Source: VBAS01 sp035318985
GTDB lineage: Bacteria; Bacteroidota; Bacteroidia; Chitinophagales; Chitinophagaceae
Reading direction: 5' to 3'
Length of the DNA stretch: 17,712 nt
NCBI GenBank assembly: GCA_035318985.1
Contig: DATHDP010000081.1
Span: forward strand, 1-17,712
The first letter of the stretch is position 1. Every line of letters starts with the position of its first letter. The notes under the pieces were generated by a model. The model did no database searches, was not told where the DNA came from, and saw only the letters and a list, made by a program, of their open reading frames with translations. The position numbers were made by a program, and so were the translations under genes. This document shows positions 5,609-13,390 of this stretch, piece by piece.

Positions 5609-7033
5609 TTGAATCTGCTTCAACAATACAAGGAGTTCATTAAAAAGGAAAATCTTTTCTCACCAAAAGATAAGCTGCTGCTTGCTGTAAGCGGTGGCAT
5701 AGATTCCGTTGTGCTTTGTGAACTATGCAAACAAGCTGGATTTGATTTTGCAATTATCCATTGCAATTTTCAGTTGAGAGGGGAGGAGAGTGTGAGAGAT
5801 GAAGAGTTTGTAAAAAAGCTTGGCGAAAAATATAAGGTTGATGTTAAGATTAAAAAATTCGATACTCAAAAATTTGCAGAAGAAAATAAATTGTCGATCC
5901 AGGAAGCTGCAAGGGATCTTCGATATAAATGGTTTTTTTATTTATGGCAGAACGAAACTTTAGGAAATAATATAAATACAATTGAAAAAGACAATATTCC
6001 TGGATGGCATACATCAACTACCCGAAGTTTTGTTTTAACAGCGCATCATGCAGACGATAATATCGAAACTCTTTTAATGAATTTTTTTCGTGGTACGGGT
6101 CTGCACGGGTTGACAGGCATTCCTATTTCAGGCCCGTCAAGTGCTCTTGCTTATATCAAGCGACCATTGCTTTCATTTTCAAAAAAAGAACTTATTGAGT
6201 TTGCAAATGAAAATAAACTTGACTTTGTCGAAGACTCATCAAATCTTTCAACCAAATACACTAGAAATCTTTTTCGTCATGAGATCATTCCTGCCATCAG
6301 TAAAGTTTATCCGCAGGTAAATGAGAATTTAACTGATAACATTGGTCGGTTCAAAGAAATTGAGGAGTTATACAAACTTGCAGTTGGCGATATCAAGAAG
6401 AAACTAACTAAAGAAAAAGAAAATGAATGGCATATTCCCGTTAAACAATTAATGGGTTATAATAATCGTGCATTGATCTACGAGATCATTGCAGATTTTG
6501 GTTTTACTGAAAAGCAAATTGATGAAGTGATCAAGCTGTCAGAAAGTGATTCTGGGAAATACCTCGACTCGCCAACATTTGACTATAGGATCATTAAACA
6601 CAGGCATTGGTTTATCATCAGTCCGATCAACTCAGTTGATTCAAGGATGATAATCATTGAAGAAAAAGATAAAAAAGTACTATTTGAAGAAGGAATAATT
6701 GAAATTGAAAGACTACAAACTACAAACCACAAACCACAAACTTCAAACAATATCGCTTGTCTTGATTCAAAAGAAATCAAATACCCCTTTATCCTTCGCA
6801 AATGGAAAACCGGAGATTATTTTTATCCATTAGGCATGAAGAAAAAGAAAAAGCTCTCCCGTTTTTTTATTGATCAGAAATTATCAAAAACAGAAAAAGA
6901 AAAAACCTGGGTCATTGAAATGGATAAAAAAATTATTTGGGTTGTTGGAAATAGAATTGATGAAAGATTTAAAGTGACAGACCAAACAAAGAATGGTTTA
7001 AAGATCAGTTATCTACCGAACGTAATTAGCTGA
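5609..7033 (+). CDS. tilS: tRNA(Ile)-lysidine synthase
   Basis: TilS uses ATP and lysine to convert C34 of the CAU-anticodon tRNA(Ile) to lysidine, so that it reads AUA. The PP-loop SGGIDS is at 28-33, followed by HCNFQLRGEES (51-61) and the HHADDN signature (146-151). The middle domain carries EDSSN...YTRNLFRHEIIP. The C-terminal domain has LRKWKTGDYFYPLGMKKKKK and SRFFIDQKLSKTEKE. The start is TTG at 5609: a stop lies in frame at 5600-5602, and the first in-frame ATG comes after the PP-loop. Two unusual inserts are a loop at about 115-139 (NETLGNN...STTRS) and residues 369-380, encoded by a heptamer repeat. The 3' end overlaps the rhomboid gene by 25 bp. Confidence 0.95.
   Translation: MNLLQQYKEFIKKENLFSPKDKLLLAVSGGIDSVVLCELCKQAGFDFAIIHCNFQLRGEESVRDEEFVKKLGEKYKVDVKIKKFDTQKFAEENKLSIQEAARDLRYKWFFYLWQNETLGNNINTIEKDNIPGWHTSTTRSFVLTAHHADDNIETLLMNFFRGTGLHGLTGIPISGPSSALAYIKRPLLSFSKKELIEFANENKLDFVEDSSNLSTKYTRNLFRHEIIPAISKVYPQVNENLTDNIGRFKEIEELYKLAVGDIKKKLTKEKENEWHIPVKQLMGYNNRALIYEIIADFGFTEKQIDEVIKLSESDSGKYLDSPTFDYRIIKHRHWFIISPINSVDSRMIIIEEKDKKVLFEEGIIEIERLQTTNHKPQTSNNIACLDSKEIKYPFILRKWKTGDYFYPLGMKKKKKLSRFFIDQKLSKTEKEKTWVIEMDKKIIWVVGNRIDERFKVTDQTKNGLKISYLPNVIS
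6713..6747 (+). repeat. Five tandem heptamers inside tilS
   Basis: Five consecutive 7-bp units read CTACAAA, CTACAAA, CCACAAA, CCACAAA and CTTCAAA. They encode the polar, low-complexity linker LQTTNHKPQTSN just before the TilS C-terminal domain. Because the unit is not a multiple of three, gain or loss of one or two units would shift the tilS frame. Confidence 0.85.
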
Positions 7034-7671
7034 CTAGGATCCATATTTCTTATTACATCAACAAATATTTCAAGTACAGGATAATCCGAAAATGCCTGGC
7101 AGGCAATGATCGTAAAACCGACACCAAACAGTGCGCCGAAAATATGTGCTGAATGATTAATATTTCCTCCGCCTCGCTTACCAAGCCATCCTGAAACAAA
7201 TAGATAAATAATACCAAAAAGAAAGCCGGCAACATAGATAGGGATAAAGAAAAGACCAAGTTTTGCAAGGGGGAAAAAAAGTATCCCGGCAAATATGACT
7301 GCGGACACAGCTCCTGATGCGCCTAAACTGCGATAGTGATAATTGTCTTTATTATTTATATATGTTGGAATAACAGATGCCGCCAGTGCCAATACATACA
7401 TGCCGAGGTAAACAAGTTTGCCCCATGGGCCGAACGCTTCGATGAATTTTGATTCAACTGCTTCTCCAAACAGGTACAAAGAGATCATGTTAAAAATGAG
7501 ATGACCCCAATCTGCATGGATCAACCCACAACTAAAGAAACGATATATCTGTCCGCGGCGAACTGCCGGCGGATAAAAAATAAACTGGTCCATTAATTTA
7601 TGATTGCTGAATGCAATAAAAGAAATAATGCCTGTAGCGACGATAATGATGAGTGTGATCGAAATTTCCAT
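7009..7671 (-). CDS. Rhomboid-family intramembrane serine protease
   Basis: Rhomboids cut single-pass membrane proteins within the bilayer. The 220-residue protein has about six hydrophobic segments. Key residues by comparison with GlpG are His57 and Asn61 in the H-xxx-N motif (oxyanion side, after HADWGHLIFN), Ser119 in GASGA (nucleophile) and His176 in NHSAHIFGALFG (base). All active-site residues are present, so it should be an active protease; the substrate is unknown. The WxR motif is less clear. It begins 14 bp after the rlmH stop on the same strand, suggesting cotranscription, and its 3' end overlaps tilS by 25 bp tail to tail. Confidence 0.93.
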   Translation of the reverse strand: MEISITLIIIVATGIISFIAFSNHKLMDQFIFYPPAVRRGQIYRFFSCGLIHADWGHLIFNMISLYLFGEAVESKFIEAFGPWGKLVYLGMYVLALAASVIPTYINNKDNYHYRSLGASGAVSAVIFAGILFFPLAKLGLFFIPIYVAGFLFGIIYLFVSGWLGKRGGGNINHSAHIFGALFGVGFTIIACQAFSDYPVLEIFVDVIRNMDPSQLITFGR

Positions 7672-7685
7672 TCGGTAAAACTAAA

Positions 7686-8159
7686 TTATTTGTGATGATA
7701 TTTTTCATTTCTTAAAATACTGCAGGCCCTGTAAACCTGCTCGGCCAATATCAGTCTTACCAATTGATGTGGAAAAGTAAGTTGTGAAAGACTCCATTTA
7801 TGATTAGCTCTTTTTAGTACTGCTTCATCAATTCCAAAAGCTCCACCGATCAGGAACACGAGATTTTTTATACTTTCATTACCTCTTTTCATAATGAAAT
7901 CGGCCAGTACCTCCGATGTAAATTGCTTTCCTCTTTCATCAAGGGCAACTAAGTAGTCGTCTTTGTTCAGCCATTCCAACACTATCTCGCCTTCTTTTTT
8001 CTTAAGGTCCATTTCACTCATCATCCCGGCATTTTTTGGTAAAGGAATAATTGTCCATTCGACAGGATAATACTTTGAGATGCGTTTTGTGAAATCTTCC
8101 ACACCTTCTTTAATATATGGTTCATTATTTTTTCCGATGCTCCAAAAATGTATTTTCAT
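7686..8159 (-). CDS. rlmH: 23S rRNA (pseudouridine1915-N3)-methyltransferase
   Basis: RlmH is a small SPOUT enzyme that uses AdoMet to methylate N3 of pseudouridine 1915 in helix 69 of the assembled 70S ribosome. The 157-residue length is the family norm. Residues 100-108 (LVFLIGGAFG region) form the first knot loop, and the C-terminal SLSQLTFPHQLVRLILAEQ...RACSILRNEKYHHK block holds the knot and catalytic tail, ending in the expected YHHK. LDERGKQFTSEVLADFI in the middle is also characteristic. It is the promoter-proximal gene of a likely two-gene unit with the rhomboid. Confidence 0.97.
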   Translation of the reverse strand: MKIHFWSIGKNNEPYIKEGVEDFTKRISKYYPVEWTIIPLPKNAGMMSEMDLKKKEGEIVLEWLNKDDYLVALDERGKQFTSEVLADFIMKRGNESIKNLVFLIGGAFGIDEAVLKRANHKWSLSQLTFPHQLVRLILAEQVYRACSILRNEKYHHK

Positions 8160-8191
8160 TCTGTCATCATTTTTTGAAAAAATGTATTTGC

Positions 8192-8199
8192 TAAAGGTA
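8192..8199 (-). promoter_or_regulatory. Possible -7 box of the rlmH promoter
   Basis: The minus strand reads TACCTTTA followed by GC, one mismatch from TAnnTTTG, 33 bp before the rlmH start. No clear TTTG -33 box is seen. A 17-bp palindrome (8168-8184, CATTTTTT / G / AAAAAATG) lies between this box and the start codon and would be in the leader. Confidence 0.35.
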
Positions 8200-8221
8200 A
8201 CAACTGATCTTGTAAATAAAA

Positions 8222-8243
8222 GGCTTCTCGAAATTGAGAAGCC
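8222..8243 (-). terminator. Hairpin terminator after the M16 operon
   Basis: GGCTTCTC (8222-8229) and GAGAAGCC (8236-8243) form an 8-bp stem with a 6-nt loop, followed on the minus strand by TTTTATTT. It lies 28 bp after the stop of the second M16 gene and ends that transcript before rlmH. Confidence 0.85.
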
Positions 8244-8270
8244 CTGCTATTCGTTGTAAACTAGTATTTT

Positions 8271-9671
8271 TTAAAATGCTTTTTTTACTTCTTCTTTTAT
8301 TTGCACCTCTGTAACCGGCCCGTATTTTTCAGCTATCTTTTTTATATCAGCTGATTTACCCACCATCACAAATTGTAGTTTGTCTTTTGGAAAATATTTT
8401 GCAATGATCTGTTTTGCTTTATCCAGTGTAAGTCCATCAACATTTTTTTCAAAATTATTGATATACGATTCGTCAAAATTATACCAGAACATTTGGGTCA
8501 TCAGACCTGCTAACTGGCCAGCAGTTTCATACCGGGGAGGAAATTGGCCCTTCACATAATTTTTTGCTGAAGCAAGGGAAGTTTCATTAATGCCTGTTGA
8601 GTGTAATTTATTTAATACTTCAATTGCTTTATCAATTGCAGACTCAGTGGTTTTTCCGGCAGTAAAAGTAGAGATCACAAATGTGCCGCCATTTTTTAAA
8701 GCATTAAAACGGCTGTTGGCTCCATAAGTTAACCCGGTATTAACACGCAATTCATCATTCAGCATAGAAGTAAAGCGGCCTCCAAATAAAGTGTTTACAA
8801 CATCAATGGCAACATAGTCAGCATTATTTCTGCTGATGCCTGGTGCACCGATATAAAACGTGGTTTCTTTTGCATCATCTTTATTTATCAGCAGCACCTG
8901 TTGTTTTGCTGGCACAGGTATAGGCTTGGAGGCAAGATTCACCTGGGGCTTTGTCCCTTTTTTCCAATCAGAAAATAAACTGGTGATCAATGTTTTCATT
9001 TCTGAAGACTTGAAATCGCCGGCGACAGCAATAGCGGAACCTTCCGGTAAATAGTTTTCCGAATAAAATCTCTTTACATCAGCAACGGTAAGTGGACTTA
9101 CTGTTGAAATTTTTCCCTGGACAATATTTCCGTAAACATGATCGCCATAAATAAATTTATCGAAGTAAGAAGCGATCACCGCTCGTGGACTTTCTTTTTG
9201 CTGCTCAAGACTAACCAGTAATCTTTTCTTTTCTTTATCAAATTCTGTTGCATCAAAGGAAGGTTCTAGTATTATTTCTTTTAAAAGGTTTAAAATTTTG
9301 TCTTTATCCTTTGCTGCCATTCTTGCTGAAAGACCTGCTGATTCTTTTGAAGCAAATGTATTAATGCTTGCGCCGTGAAAATCCAGTTCCTCGTCCAGCT
9401 TTGTCTTGGTAAAATTCTTTGTGCCATGTTTTAATGCCGTTGCAGATAAAGAAGCAAGTCCTGCTTTTTCCCCATCATAAATAGCTCCTGCGGGAAGTAT
9501 AACTGAGACATTAATTACCGGAACTTCATGCTGCTCCATGAGATAAACGGTAAGGCCATTTTTTAATTGAAATTTTTGGTAAGGCGGTAGTTTATATGAT
9601 TGCGCAGTTAACTGGACATTTGATCCGTACAACAATATGATCAATGATATAAGCTGGTGAATTCTTTTCAT
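8271..9671 (-). CDS. M16-family peptidase homologue, non-catalytic subunit
   Basis: This is a 466-residue exported protein. A signal peptide (MKRIHQLISLIILLYGSNVQ, then LTAQ) is followed by two M16 domains (about 30-240 and 245-455). At the position of the HxxEH zinc motif it reads GLASLSATALKHG (71-83): both histidines and the glutamate are replaced, so it cannot bind zinc in the usual way. The second domain contains FPPRYETAGQLAGLMTQMFWY, matching the conserved Arg/Tyr pocket that the inactive partner supplies to an M16B heterodimer. It starts 21 bp after the zinc-binding subunit gene, in the same operon. The two products most likely form one two-chain periplasmic peptidase; the substrate is unknown. 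Confidence 0.9.
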   Translation of the reverse strand: MKRIHQLISLIILLYGSNVQLTAQSYKLPPYQKFQLKNGLTVYLMEQHEVPVINVSVILPAGAIYDGEKAGLASLSATALKHGTKNFTKTKLDEELDFHGASINTFASKESAGLSARMAAKDKDKILNLLKEIILEPSFDATEFDKEKKRLLVSLEQQKESPRAVIASYFDKFIYGDHVYGNIVQGKISTVSPLTVADVKRFYSENYLPEGSAIAVAGDFKSSEMKTLITSLFSDWKKGTKPQVNLASKPIPVPAKQQVLLINKDDAKETTFYIGAPGISRNNADYVAIDVVNTLFGGRFTSMLNDELRVNTGLTYGANSRFNALKNGGTFVISTFTAGKTTESAIDKAIEVLNKLHSTGINETSLASAKNYVKGQFPPRYETAGQLAGLMTQMFWYNFDESYINNFEKNVDGLTLDKAKQIIAKYFPKDKLQFVMVGKSADIKKIAEKYGPVTEVQIKEEVKKAF

Positions 9672-9692
9672 AAAAATTCTTTTAAATAGTTA

Positions 9693-11006
9693 TTATTCTT
9701 CTGTATTTGATTTCAGTACACCGACAGTGCGGTTTTTCTTTGTAAAATATTTTACAGCTACTGTTTTAACGTCTTCAGTTGTTACTTTATTAAATGCTGC
9801 CGGTGCGTCAAACATTTTTTTATAATCACCAAAGAACACTTCGTATGTCCCGATATTATTTGATTTGCCATTGATGGTTTCTACCTGTCCATAAAATTCC
9901 ATCAGTTTCTGGTTTTTTATTTTTTGCAATTCATTTTCAGTTATTCCATCCTTTTTTATTTTTTCAAGTTCTTCATAAATCGCTTTTTCCAGGTCATTTT
10001 CATTTATATTTTTTGCAGTTACTGCTGCTATTATAAACAAAGTGGGGTCAAAACTTTCTCCAAAATTGGTAAACACTTGTGTAGCTAATTGCTTTTTATC
10101 AACCAGTGAGCTATAAAGCCGTGATGATCTTCCGCTGGCAAGAATATCGCTGAGGATCGTGAGTGCATAATAGTCTTCATGTTTTGCTTCTGGTACGTGC
10201 CATCCGATCCCTAAATAAGGAGTAGCTACATCTTTTTGCATCATCACTCTTCTTTCCCCGGTTTGTGGAGGTTCAACAATATTCACTTTTGGTGGTGCAG
10301 GTTGCGCAGGAATAGGTTCAATATATTTTTCAGCCAGTTTTTTTACTTCATCAAATTTTACGTTACCCGAAATAACAGTTACGCAGTTATTGGGAGCATA
10401 GTATGTTTTAAAATATCTTTCCAGGTCGGTCTGCTTCCAGTTTTTCATATCATCTTCATAACCGATGACCGGCCAATGATAAGGATGCTCAAGGAAAGCG
10501 AGACCTTGTGCAGTTTGAAAAAGTAATTGCCAGGGAGAGTTTTCCAGGCCCGTACTTCTCTCACTTAATACAACGCCTCTTTCACTCTCCACCATTTTGG
10601 GATCAATACTTAAACTTGAAATACGATCTCCTTCCAGGTCAAAAATTACTTCAGTGGCTGAAGACGGGAACCAGTTTGTATAAACTGTTACATTTTCTGT
10701 TGTGTAAGCGTTGTTGGCGCCCCCATTAAACTCCATTGTCTGATCAAACATTTTTGGACCAAATTTTTTGGCGCCGTTAAACATCATGTGTTCGAAAAAA
10801 TGGGAGAGCCCGGTAATGCCCTGGTATTCGTTGCGACTGCCAACTTTATAAAACAAATACATATTTGCATTGGGTATAGAGTTGTCTTCAATCACAAGAA
10901 ACTTCATCCCGTTTTTCAATGTAAAAGTTTTTACATCTTCGGCTTTCATTTGTGCCTGTGTAACCATGGTAAACAGGACAAAAGCCATTGTAATAGTTCT
11001 TTTCAT
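9693..11006 (-). CDS. M16-family zinc metallopeptidase, catalytic subunit
   Basis: This is a 437-residue exported zinc peptidase. The zinc site is complete: HFFEH at 69-73 (ligands His69 and His73, base Glu72) and Glu149 in ERGVVLSE, exactly 76 residues after His73 as in pitrilysin-type enzymes. The frame is open to 11063, but the signal peptide begins at Met20 of that frame (MKRTITMAFVLFTMVTQAQ), so I start at ATG 11006. The second half (from about 220) is the usual second M16 domain and lacks the metal site. It heads a two-gene operon with the inactive partner. The product is probably periplasmic, degrading or processing peptides. Confidence 0.93.
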   Translation of the reverse strand: MKRTITMAFVLFTMVTQAQMKAEDVKTFTLKNGMKFLVIEDNSIPNANMYLFYKVGSRNEYQGITGLSHFFEHMMFNGAKKFGPKMFDQTMEFNGGANNAYTTENVTVYTNWFPSSATEVIFDLEGDRISSLSIDPKMVESERGVVLSERSTGLENSPWQLLFQTAQGLAFLEHPYHWPVIGYEDDMKNWKQTDLERYFKTYYAPNNCVTVISGNVKFDEVKKLAEKYIEPIPAQPAPPKVNIVEPPQTGERRVMMQKDVATPYLGIGWHVPEAKHEDYYALTILSDILASGRSSRLYSSLVDKKQLATQVFTNFGESFDPTLFIIAAVTAKNINENDLEKAIYEELEKIKKDGITENELQKIKNQKLMEFYGQVETINGKSNNIGTYEVFFGDYKKMFDAPAAFNKVTTEDVKTVAVKYFTKKNRTVGVLKSNTEE

Positions 11007-11027
11007 AAAATGAATTTTGATCAGCGC

Positions 11028-11055
11028 TAAAGCTAAGGAATCATTAGCTATCAAA
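11028..11055 (-). promoter_or_regulatory. Weak candidate promoter of the M16 operon
   Basis: On the minus strand TTTG (11052-11055) and TAGCTTTA (11028-11035) resemble the -33 and -7 boxes of Bacteroidota promoters. The spacing of 16 bp is shorter than usual and the last -7 base differs. It sits between the preceding terminator and the start at 11006, the region where a promoter is needed. Confidence 0.3.
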
Positions 11056-11074
11056 TCCGCCATTCATAAAAAAT

Positions 11075-11100
11075 AAAAACCCGTCAATTGACGGGTTTTT
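11075..11100 (-). terminator. Palindromic terminator after the FecR-like gene
   Basis: This is a perfect 26-bp palindrome centred on AATT, with CCCGTC/GACGGG arms flanked by A5 and T5. On the minus strand it continues into TTTTTATTTTTT. It lies 18 bp after the stop of the FecR-like gene. By symmetry it could also stop plus-strand transcription. Confidence 0.9.
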
Positions 11101-11118
11101 AACTACTAATGTTTTATC

Positions 11119-12018
11119 TTATTTTATTTCAAAATCTTTTTTGAAAGACATAAATGTAAAACGGTAAAGCGAATTGGTGGGATCAAGCTGTGTCGCCTTC
11201 ATATAATGATTAAAAGCTTCCGCTATATAATGATTTTCCTCCAACACAAAACCAAGACGGAAATTCATCTCTGCTTCGGTTTCCGCAGCGTCATGTTGTT
11301 TAACTGAATTAAAGAAACTCACATAATTGTCTTTTGTAACATAGTGAAGATATTTCCTGTCTTGATTTTCCGGCTCACCCTTCACTGTTGCACTCCAGTA
11401 ATAAACTTTACCCGGCTGCAATAATTTTAATAGCTCAGAAATATCTACATGCTTTTTCTTTACTTCTTTTGCCAATAAAACTTTTGTTTTACTATCGTCA
11501 TATAGTTTAAAATCAAATTCTTCAGCTTCTGTATAAGCTTTCCAGGAAAGAGGAATAGTGCCGGAAACATAATTCACTGAATCCAGGCGTGGATCAACCC
11601 AAACATTATTAATATCGCCACGGCCAACAGCTCCCACATTTGCCATGTAATTCTTACGATTTTTTTCAGGTGTGCCTTTTGATTTTGTCAGTTCACTCCA
11701 GATGTATTTCATGTAATTGGCGCTAACAGAGCTATTATTTGTTTTGCAGGAATCTGCAAGGTTAGCTGTAGTATAATTGCCGGCCTTGCTCAATGAAAAC
11801 ATTTTTGTTTCATTACACAGCAAAGTGGCGAAAGAACCAGCTGCAACTTTGATCGAACTATTGGCATTGAGGATCGTGCCGACCTTTGCTTTTGTTTCCA
11901 CTTTGTTTTCAACAACGGTTACAGTGCCTTTCACACTGTAAACAACAAACATGTTTTCCTGTGCCGATATGACAAATGGAAAAGATGCAATAATAAAAAG
12001 ATAGATTACTCTTTTCAT
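11119..12018 (-). CDS. Secreted FecR-like domain protein with C-terminal TPR-like helices
   Basis: This is a 299-residue protein. I start at ATG 12018, where a clean signal peptide begins (MKRVIYLFIIASFPFVISAQ). The longer frame to 12114 would overlap the CHASE2 gene and hide that signal. Residues about 22-90 (VVYSVKGTVTVVENKVETK...GTILNANSSIKVAAGSFATLLC) fit the FecR-type beta domain seen in iron-signalling anti-sigma factors and in many envelope proteins. The middle (about 150-235) looks like a beta-sandwich ending in GKVYYWSATVKGE. Residues about 250-295 (AEMNFRLGFVLEENHYIAEAFNHYMKATQLDP) form one TPR. There is no transmembrane helix, sigma factor or TonB receptor gene nearby, so classic iron signalling is unlikely. 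It lies 22 bp after the CHASE2 gene. Confidence 0.75.
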   Translation of the reverse strand: MKRVIYLFIIASFPFVISAQENMFVVYSVKGTVTVVENKVETKAKVGTILNANSSIKVAAGSFATLLCNETKMFSLSKAGNYTTANLADSCKTNNSSVSANYMKYIWSELTKSKGTPEKNRKNYMANVGAVGRGDINNVWVDPRLDSVNYVSGTIPLSWKAYTEAEEFDFKLYDDSKTKVLLAKEVKKKHVDISELLKLLQPGKVYYWSATVKGEPENQDRKYLHYVTKDNYVSFFNSVKQHDAAETEAEMNFRLGFVLEENHYIAEAFNHYMKATQLDPTNSLYRFTFMSFKKDFEIK

Positions 12019-12040
12019 AATAAGTTTTTGATTAATAGTG

Positions 12041-13390
12041 TTAATGTGTTGTAGGTTCTTGTGTTGTAGTTTCATGTTTATGGTGGTCGTTAGTTTCGTG
12101 TTTAAGATGATCATTTGTATGATGTGTTGCGTGTTCCAGAGGGTTATGATGATGGCCGAAAATAGTCTGGTATTTATATTTTCGATGCAACCAGCCTACA
12201 AAAGCTTCGTAAAAGTATATGACATCAACCGCGAGGGCAATTACGTACAGCGTGTACTTCATGTCCAATTTCACCTCAAATTTATCGAAAACAAAGATAC
12301 CAACATAAGCAAAAAATACAACCGAAAATAACTGGGCCAGTTTGGCTACCAGGTGAAACCAAATATGACTTTCAAGATAATACCTGATAAAGAGAGACAT
12401 ATGTATCCAGCCGATAACAATTGCAACAAGCCACGCTACCCATTTCGGCATTTTTTTAATGTAATTGCCATCAAGTACCATTGAGATGATATTTGCCTGT
12501 ACTACGATACCAAACATATCCGGATGCTGTTTGCCATAGAACTTGTGGTTCATTGGCGTAAATTTTTTATCCTCTATATCAAATTCATCTTCCAGGTTAA
12601 TATATCCAAGCAAGACGATCTTATCTTTTAGCATATTACTATCAATGCCGTCGCTATTTAGTACGTCAGGCTCTATGACCTGGTACTTTTTCTTGTCTTC
12701 ATTGTTAACTGCTCTTGTATAGTTTATGCTTTCCACCTCCTTATGTCTTTTTTCCAGCTTTTCATAAGCAACATGATCATATTCTTTTACAATCGCAGAA
12801 GTGATCTGTGGATATTTTTTACCATCTACTTCATCGAATGGCGCATAATAACGAATGGTGCCGATGTCCTCACCAAGAAGATTTGCATAGCCACGTTTTG
12901 GAATTACATCGTCAAAATTATTCTTCCGGATCGTTATACGATGGTCCAGCGTATCTGCAACACTTACGCCAACCAGGTTTTTTGTTTTCCTAAAAGCTTC
13001 TCTTAGTATTGAATCTTTTTCGGGCTCTCTTTCACCGTCAAAATATATATCGAGACCAATTACTTTTGGTTTGTAGGCGTTCACTGTCTCGATTAAAAAT
13101 CCCAGTTCTGCTCTGTCCAAATGGCCCGTGTTCACGATCACGATCCTGCGGTCTATTTTTATATTTTCATTTTTGTGAGCTTTCGCATAAGCAATATCAT
13201 TAAAATCAAAATCCTTTAAAGCAAGCTTCATTGGATTCAGAACATAAAAGTTTAACGGGATCATACCCAGCAGTATCAGGAAAACAAATACAGCGATCGT
13301 GGCAAAAAAGGTATCCCTTTCATACAGGTATTTGGTTACATGACTGACGTATTTCTTTGTATGTCGTGCAATGTGATGGTGTAGCGCCAT
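12041..13390 (-). CDS. CHASE2-domain membrane protein with His-rich tail, no output domain
   Basis: This is a 449-residue protein with the standard CHASE2 layout: a short basic N-terminus, TM1 (about 28-50), a large extracytoplasmic domain (about 55-310) and three TM segments (317-336, 346-368, 379-399). The CHASE2 domain shows RRIVIVNTGHLDRAELGFLIE, KPKVIGLDIYFDGEREPEKDS, GTIRYYAPF and KDKIVLLGYINLED. CHASE2 is a sensor domain usually fused to kinases, cyclases or CHAT; here only a 38-residue cytoplasmic tail follows, with 12 histidines and a repeated TNDH-KHE unit. I chose ATG 13390 over a GTG at 13441 in the same frame. It probably forms an operon with the FecR-like gene and is divergent from the caspase-TPR gene. 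Confidence 0.88.
   Translation of the reverse strand: MALHHHIARHTKKYVSHVTKYLYERDTFFATIAVFVFLILLGMIPLNFYVLNPMKLALKDFDFNDIAYAKAHKNENIKIDRRIVIVNTGHLDRAELGFLIETVNAYKPKVIGLDIYFDGEREPEKDSILREAFRKTKNLVGVSVADTLDHRITIRKNNFDDVIPKRGYANLLGEDIGTIRYYAPFDEVDGKKYPQITSAIVKEYDHVAYEKLEKRHKEVESINYTRAVNNEDKKKYQVIEPDVLNSDGIDSNMLKDKIVLLGYINLEDEFDIEDKKFTPMNHKFYGKQHPDMFGIVVQANIISMVLDGNYIKKMPKWVAWLVAIVIGWIHMSLFIRYYLESHIWFHLVAKLAQLFSVVFFAYVGIFVFDKFEVKLDMKYTLYVIALAVDVIYFYEAFVGWLHRKYKYQTIFGHHHNPLEHATHHTNDHLKHETNDHHKHETTTQEPTTH

Noticed and set aside
11119..12018. FecR-type iron-responsive anti-sigma factor
   Set aside because: There is a signal peptide but no cytoplasmic sigma-binding part or TM helix, and no sigma factor or TonB receptor gene adjoins it.
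12019..12114. Longer start for the FecR-like protein, overlapping the CHASE2 gene
   Set aside because: The signal peptide starts at the ATG at 12018. The extension is low-complexity Thr/Asn/Lys that merely reflects the CHASE2 His/Thr-rich tail in another frame.
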